DNA of 8,128 bases from Comamonadaceae bacterium (GTDB lineage Bacteria > Pseudomonadota > Gammaproteobacteria > Burkholderiales > Burkholderiaceae_C): assembly GCA_947469815.1 (NCBI GenBank), contig CANIRI010000092.1, forward strand, positions 1 to 8,128. Reading direction: 5' to 3'. This document shows positions 5,390 to 8,128 of the stretch, piece by piece. The position numbers were made by a program, and so were the translations under genes. Every line of letters begins with the position of its first letter. Positions within the stretch are counted from its first letter, which is position 1. The notes beneath the pieces were generated by a model that saw only the letters and a list, made by a program, of their open reading frames with translations, was not told the DNA's origin and did not search any database.

Positions 5390-6306
5390 GTTCCCCCGCA
5401 CAGAAGTCTTATCCGTCGCTGGAGCAGCTGGTTGGCCGAACACCGCTGGTGGCGCTGCAGCGCATCGGCACAGGTAACGCCGCCCCGCGCAACAATGTAG
5501 TTCTCGGTAAGTTGGAAGGCAACAACCCTGCGGGCTCAGTCAAGGACCGCCCGGCGCTGGCCATGATTGCGCGGGCGCAGGAGCGCGGCGATATTGCGCC
5601 GGGTGACACCCTGATCGAAGCCACCTCGGGCAATACCGGCATCGCTTTGGCCATGGCCGCTGCGATCAAGGGCTACCGCATGGTCTTGGTGATGCCCGAG
5701 GATTTGTCCATCGAGCGCGCCCAGACCATGAGGGCTTTTGGGGCCGAACTCATTCTCACCCCCAAGGCGGGCGGCATGGAGTCGGCGCGCGACCTGGCGC
5801 TGCAGATGCAGGCCCAGGGCAAGGGCCGGGTGTTGGACCAATTCGGCAATGGGGACAACCCGCGTGCCCACTTTGAGACCACCGGGCCGGAAATTTGGGC
5901 TGACACACGGGGTCAGGTCACCCACTTTGTGAGCGCCATGGGCACCACCGGCACGATTACCGGCGTGGGGCGTTTCCTCAAGCAGCAAAACCCCGGTATC
6001 CAAATCATTGGCGCGCAGCCGTCCGATGGTTCGCGCATTCCGGGTATCCGCAAATGGTCGCCCGAGTACCTGCCGGGGATTTACGACGCCAGCGTTGTCG
6101 ACGAAATTCGCCTGGTCAGCCAGGCCGACGCCGAAGAAATGGCCCGGCGCATGGCGCGCGAGGAGGGGATTTTTGCCGGCATATCTGCGGCGGGCGCGTG
6201 CTGGGTAGCGCAGCAGATCGCCGCGGAGGTGCGCGACGCGACCATTGTGTTCATCGTCTGCGACCGGGGTGATCGCTACCTGTCCACCGGCGTATTCCCC
6301 GCCTGA
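5386..6306 (+). CDS. cysM: Cysteine synthase B (O-acetylserine sulfhydrylase B)
   Basis: A 306-residue PLP enzyme of fold type II that makes cysteine (or S-sulfocysteine when thiosulfate is the sulfur donor) from O-acetyl-L-serine in the cytoplasm. The PLP lysine is Lys53 in NNPAGSVKDRP. The substrate-binding loop is TSGNTG (80-85), and the phosphate-binding loop is GTTGT (186-190). The C-terminal CDRGDRYLSTGVF (292-304) is the hallmark of CysM as opposed to CysK, and the overall length agrees with CysM. The GTG start at 5386 overlaps the stop of the upstream small gene by 4 nt (GTGA). No clear ribosome site is seen just before it, so translation is probably coupled to that gene. A TusA-like gene follows 11 nt later, indicating a shared sulfur-related transcript. 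Confidence 0.95.
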   Translation: MSSPAQKSYPSLEQLVGRTPLVALQRIGTGNAAPRNNVVLGKLEGNNPAGSVKDRPALAMIARAQERGDIAPGDTLIEATSGNTGIALAMAAAIKGYRMVLVMPEDLSIERAQTMRAFGAELILTPKAGGMESARDLALQMQAQGKGRVLDQFGNGDNPRAHFETTGPEIWADTRGQVTHFVSAMGTTGTITGVGRFLKQQNPGIQIIGAQPSDGSRIPGIRKWSPEYLPGIYDASVVDEIRLVSQADAEEMARRMAREEGIFAGISAAGACWVAQQIAAEVRDATIVFIVCDRGDRYLSTGVFPA

Positions 6307-6317
6307 GCCAGCGCGCC

Positions 6318-6563
6318 GTGACCGACACCGCATTGCCCATCATTGACAAGTCTCTGGATACGCGTGGCTTGAACTGTCCGCTGCCAATTCTGAAAGCCAA
6401 AAAAGCGCTGGCTGAACTGGTCTCCGGCCAGGTGCTCGAAGTCATCAGCACAGACCCCGGCTCCCTGCGCGATTTCCAAGCTTTCACCAAGCAAACCGGC
6501 CACACCCTGCTGCGCCAAACAACCCTGGGTGCGGACCACATCCACGTCCTGCAGCGCCGGTAA
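6318..6563 (+). CDS. tusA: TusA-family sulfur carrier protein
   Basis: An 81-residue small soluble protein with the family's signature LDTRGLNCPLPILKAKKAL (residues 13-31). Cys20 in the C-P-x-P motif (CPLP) is the persulfide-carrying residue. The rest (EVISTDPGSLRDFQAFTKQTGHTLL) matches the two-layer alpha/beta TusA fold and its usual length. TusA proteins accept sulfur from a cysteine desulfurase or rhodanese and pass it to partners, e.g. for tRNA thiolation, molybdenum cofactor synthesis or sulfur oxidation. The GTG start at 6318 lies 11 nt after cysM; a canonical ribosome site is not visible and translation may be coupled. Being beside cysM suggests a link with cysteine or thiosulfate sulfur, but the specific acceptor is unknown, so the symbol denotes the family rather than proven orthology to E. 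coli tusA. Confidence 0.9.
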   Translation: MTDTALPIIDKSLDTRGLNCPLPILKAKKALAELVSGQVLEVISTDPGSLRDFQAFTKQTGHTLLRQTTLGADHIHVLQRR

Positions 6564-6590
6564 ATTAATTGGGGTCAGATTCCGATTTTT
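6564..6590. repeat. Possible dispersed-repeat remnant with GGGGTCAGA core at a convergent gene junction
   Basis: An AT-rich segment (ATTAATT, then GGGGTCAGA, then TTCCGATTTTT) lies exactly between the end of tusA and the 3' end of the MFS gene. From memory, AATTGGGGTCAGA-type sequences recur at gene ends and beside IS200-like/REP-associated transposase genes in proteobacteria; I cannot verify this here. On the minus strand it encodes the last residues of the MFS protein (SESDPN) and its stop codon. There is only one copy in the window. Confidence 0.3.
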
Positions 6591-7818
6591 TGCGCCGCAG
6601 GCGCATCAGCAAGGTGACGGCGATCACCAGATTCAGCAGGTTCCAGCCGATGCCGTTCAGAAAAGCCGCATGGTAGGAGCCGGTCAGATCAAACACCTTG
6701 CCCGACATCCAACCACCCAGCGCCATGCCCAGCATGGTGAACATGATGACTGTCCCAACCCGCACGCCAAGCTGTTTGGGGGAGAAATTCTCGCGCACCA
6801 CCAGCGCATAAGACGGGACGATACCGCCTTGGAAAAGGCCGAACATGGCCGATACGATATACAGCGGCACCAGGCCGTCAAAGGGCAGAAACAGCAGCAG
6901 CGCCGTGCATTGCAGCGCCGAGCCCAGCACCAGCGTGCGGATGCCGCCGATGCGGTCCGACAGCGCGCCGGAGACCAGGCGGCTGATGATGCCGCAGGCC
7001 AGCATGATGGACAGCATTTGCGCACCCTGCGCCGCGCCAAAACCCAGGTCGGTGCAATACGCCACGATATGCACCTGTGGCATGGCCATGGCCACGCAGC
7101 AGGACAGGCCGGCCACGCACAGCGCGGCTGTCGCGATGTTGGGCGGTAGGTCGAAAGGGCGTTCGCGCTGCTGGTCCACGCTGGATGGCCCCGTAGCTGC
7201 TTGCGCGCTGGGCGCTGCCTGGCGCATCAGCAGGGCCAGCAAGCCCATGCTGCAGGTGCAAAACAGGCCGACTCCGATGTAGGTGGCGCGCCAGCCCTCT
7301 GTCGCAATAAAGTGCTCCATCACCGGCGGCCACACAGCGCCTGCCAGATAGTTGCCGCTGGCGCAGACGGCCACCGCAATACCGCGGCGGCGCGCGAACC
7401 ACAGCGCGGTGTCGGCCATCAGCGGTGCAAAAGTGACCGCGCAGCCCACCAGCCCGATGAGCACGCCATGGGCCAGGGCGAATCCGAGGATCGTATTGGA
7501 GAGGGCTGCAAGTACAAAGCCGGCACCAATAGCCAGCGATGCGCCCAGCAGGGGCCGGAACAGGCCGAAGCGGTCACTGAGGCGGCCCATCAGCACGCCG
7601 CCCAGACCGAAGCCAATCATCATCAGGGTGTAGGGCAGGGCTGCATCGGCGCGGCCGATTTGGAACTCGGCCTGCACCACCGGCAACACCACCGGAATCA
7701 CCCACATGCCGGCGTTGCCAATCGTCATGATCAGCAGGGACACCAGCAGCCGGAACCAAGCGTACGGCGAATCCACCACGGCGCGCGAGGGACTCGACGC
7801 CTGGGCCGGATTGTTCAC
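6565..7818 (-). CDS. MFS transporter, monocarboxylate-porter-like
   Basis: A 417-residue inner-membrane carrier with about 12 predicted helices in two halves joined by a polar loop (about 200-225). The MFS motif A occurs in both halves: GRLSDRFGLFRPL at 78-90 and GALSDRIGGIRTL at 284-296. WFARRRGIAVAVCASG (140-155) resembles the loop and helix of the MCT/oxalate-formate-antiporter group, so a carboxylate or other organic anion is the likely cargo. The GTG start at 7818 (CAC on the plus strand) lies 4 nt after the stop of the TRAP permease gene on the same strand, so the two are probably co-transcribed. The stop codon is one base from the stop of tusA, which is convergent. The last six residues, SESDPN, are encoded by the possible repeat remnant described separately and may be a late addition. 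Confidence 0.9.
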   Translation of the reverse strand: MNNPAQASSPSRAVVDSPYAWFRLLVSLLIMTIGNAGMWVIPVVLPVVQAEFQIGRADAALPYTLMMIGFGLGGVLMGRLSDRFGLFRPLLGASLAIGAGFVLAALSNTILGFALAHGVLIGLVGCAVTFAPLMADTALWFARRRGIAVAVCASGNYLAGAVWPPVMEHFIATEGWRATYIGVGLFCTCSMGLLALLMRQAAPSAQAATGPSSVDQQRERPFDLPPNIATAALCVAGLSCCVAMAMPQVHIVAYCTDLGFGAAQGAQMLSIMLACGIISRLVSGALSDRIGGIRTLVLGSALQCTALLLFLPFDGLVPLYIVSAMFGLFQGGIVPSYALVVRENFSPKQLGVRVGTVIMFTMLGMALGGWMSGKVFDLTGSYHAAFLNGIGWNLLNLVIAVTLLMRLRRKKSESDPN

Positions 7819-7822
7819 AGGC

Positions 7823-8128
7823 TTATTTGTACAAGACCTCTGGCAACCACATTCCGATACCGGGGAACACGTACAACATGATGATGGCTATGACCTGGAT
7901 TCCCATGAACGGCATCATGCCCGCGAAAATTTGATTCAGGGTCACGTGCGGTGGGCTCACACCCTTCAGGTAGAAGGCTGCCATGGCCACCGGTGGGCTG
8001 AGGAACGCCGTTTGGAGGTTCAACGCCACCAGCAATCCGAAGAACAGGGGGTCGATTCCAAAGTGTGGCAGCAGCGGGATGAAGATCGGCATGAAAATCA
8101 CAATGATCTCGGTCCATTCCAGCGGCCA
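7823..8128 (-). CDS. TRAP transporter large permease (DctM type), C-terminal part (partial)
   Basis: The frame is open to the right edge of the window; 101 codons plus stop are visible, the 5' part is outside. It shows the typical DctM C-terminus: EWTEIIVIFMPIFIPLLPHFGIDPLFFGLL, then LNLQTAFLSPPVAMAAFYLKG, then a loop with VTLNQIFAGMMPFMGIQ and the final helix ending in FPGIGMWLPEVLYK. The large permease of TRAP transporters moves organic acids such as C4-dicarboxylates, keto acids or aromatic acids, using a periplasmic binding protein and the sodium gradient. The gene runs into the MFS gene with a 4-nt gap, so the two form one transcription unit. The matching small permease (DctQ) and binding protein (DctP) are expected upstream, outside the window. 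The substrate cannot be told from this fragment. Confidence 0.93.
   Translation of the reverse strand, partial: WPLEWTEIIVIFMPIFIPLLPHFGIDPLFFGLLVALNLQTAFLSPPVAMAAFYLKGVSPPHVTLNQIFAGMMPFMGIQVIAIIMLYVFPGIGMWLPEVLYK

Noticed and set aside
6591..6605. Perfect hairpin TGCGCC-GCA-GGCGCA beside a T-run
   Set aside because: The T-run precedes the stem on the plus strand and becomes an A-run after it on the minus strand, so it is not a terminator in either direction; it lies within the MFS coding sequence.
6529..7881. Plus-strand open frames of 206 and 226 codons across the MFS gene
   Set aside because: They are antisense to the MFS gene and translate to Gln/His/Arg/Ala-rich text without motifs.

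Overview
The window is GC-rich (about 60% by eye), densely packed, and uses ATG and GTG starts with AAGGAG-type ribosome sites. The proteins (an SSS symporter tail, CysM with a CDRGDRYLSTG tail, an MCT-like MFS carrier, a TRAP DctM tail) suggest a betaproteobacterium, probably Burkholderiales/Comamonadaceae. This placement is inferred from protein style, not from any marker gene.

Left part (1-4454, + strand): the 3' end of a sodium:solute symporter gene is followed by five tightly spaced same-strand genes. They are an SCP2-like small protein, a serine alpha/beta hydrolase with a complete triad, an unrecognised helical 187-aa protein, a metallo-beta-lactamase-fold hydrolase with all its metal ligands, and an iron-type alcohol dehydrogenase. 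Gaps are 7-40 nt inside the set and 63 nt after the symporter. This looks like a small catabolic operon: uptake, hydrolysis of an ester or lactone, then oxidation of the released alcohol. The adjacent lactonase-like and Fe-ADH genes recall the blcC/blcB (attM/attL) pair for gamma-butyrolactone use in Agrobacterium, but the substrate here is unknown. This is the most interesting part of the window.

Middle (4455-6563, + strand): after a small hairpin come a GDT1/UPF0016 family membrane protein (probable Mn2+ or other divalent cation exporter), a 73-residue charged helical protein of unknown function whose stop overlaps the start of cysM, cysM (cysteine synthase B), and a TusA-family sulfur carrier. 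The last three form a probable sulfur-metabolism operon.

Right part (6565-8128, - strand): an MFS carrier lies convergent to tusA with one base between the stop codons. It is preceded, 4 nt upstream on its own strand, by the C-terminal part of a TRAP transporter large permease that runs off the window. The junction carries an AT-rich stretch with a GGGGTCAGA core that may be a dispersed-repeat remnant; it encodes the last residues of the MFS protein.

I see no tRNA, rRNA, CRISPR array, complete insertion sequence or phage gene. No gap between genes exceeds 100 bases.
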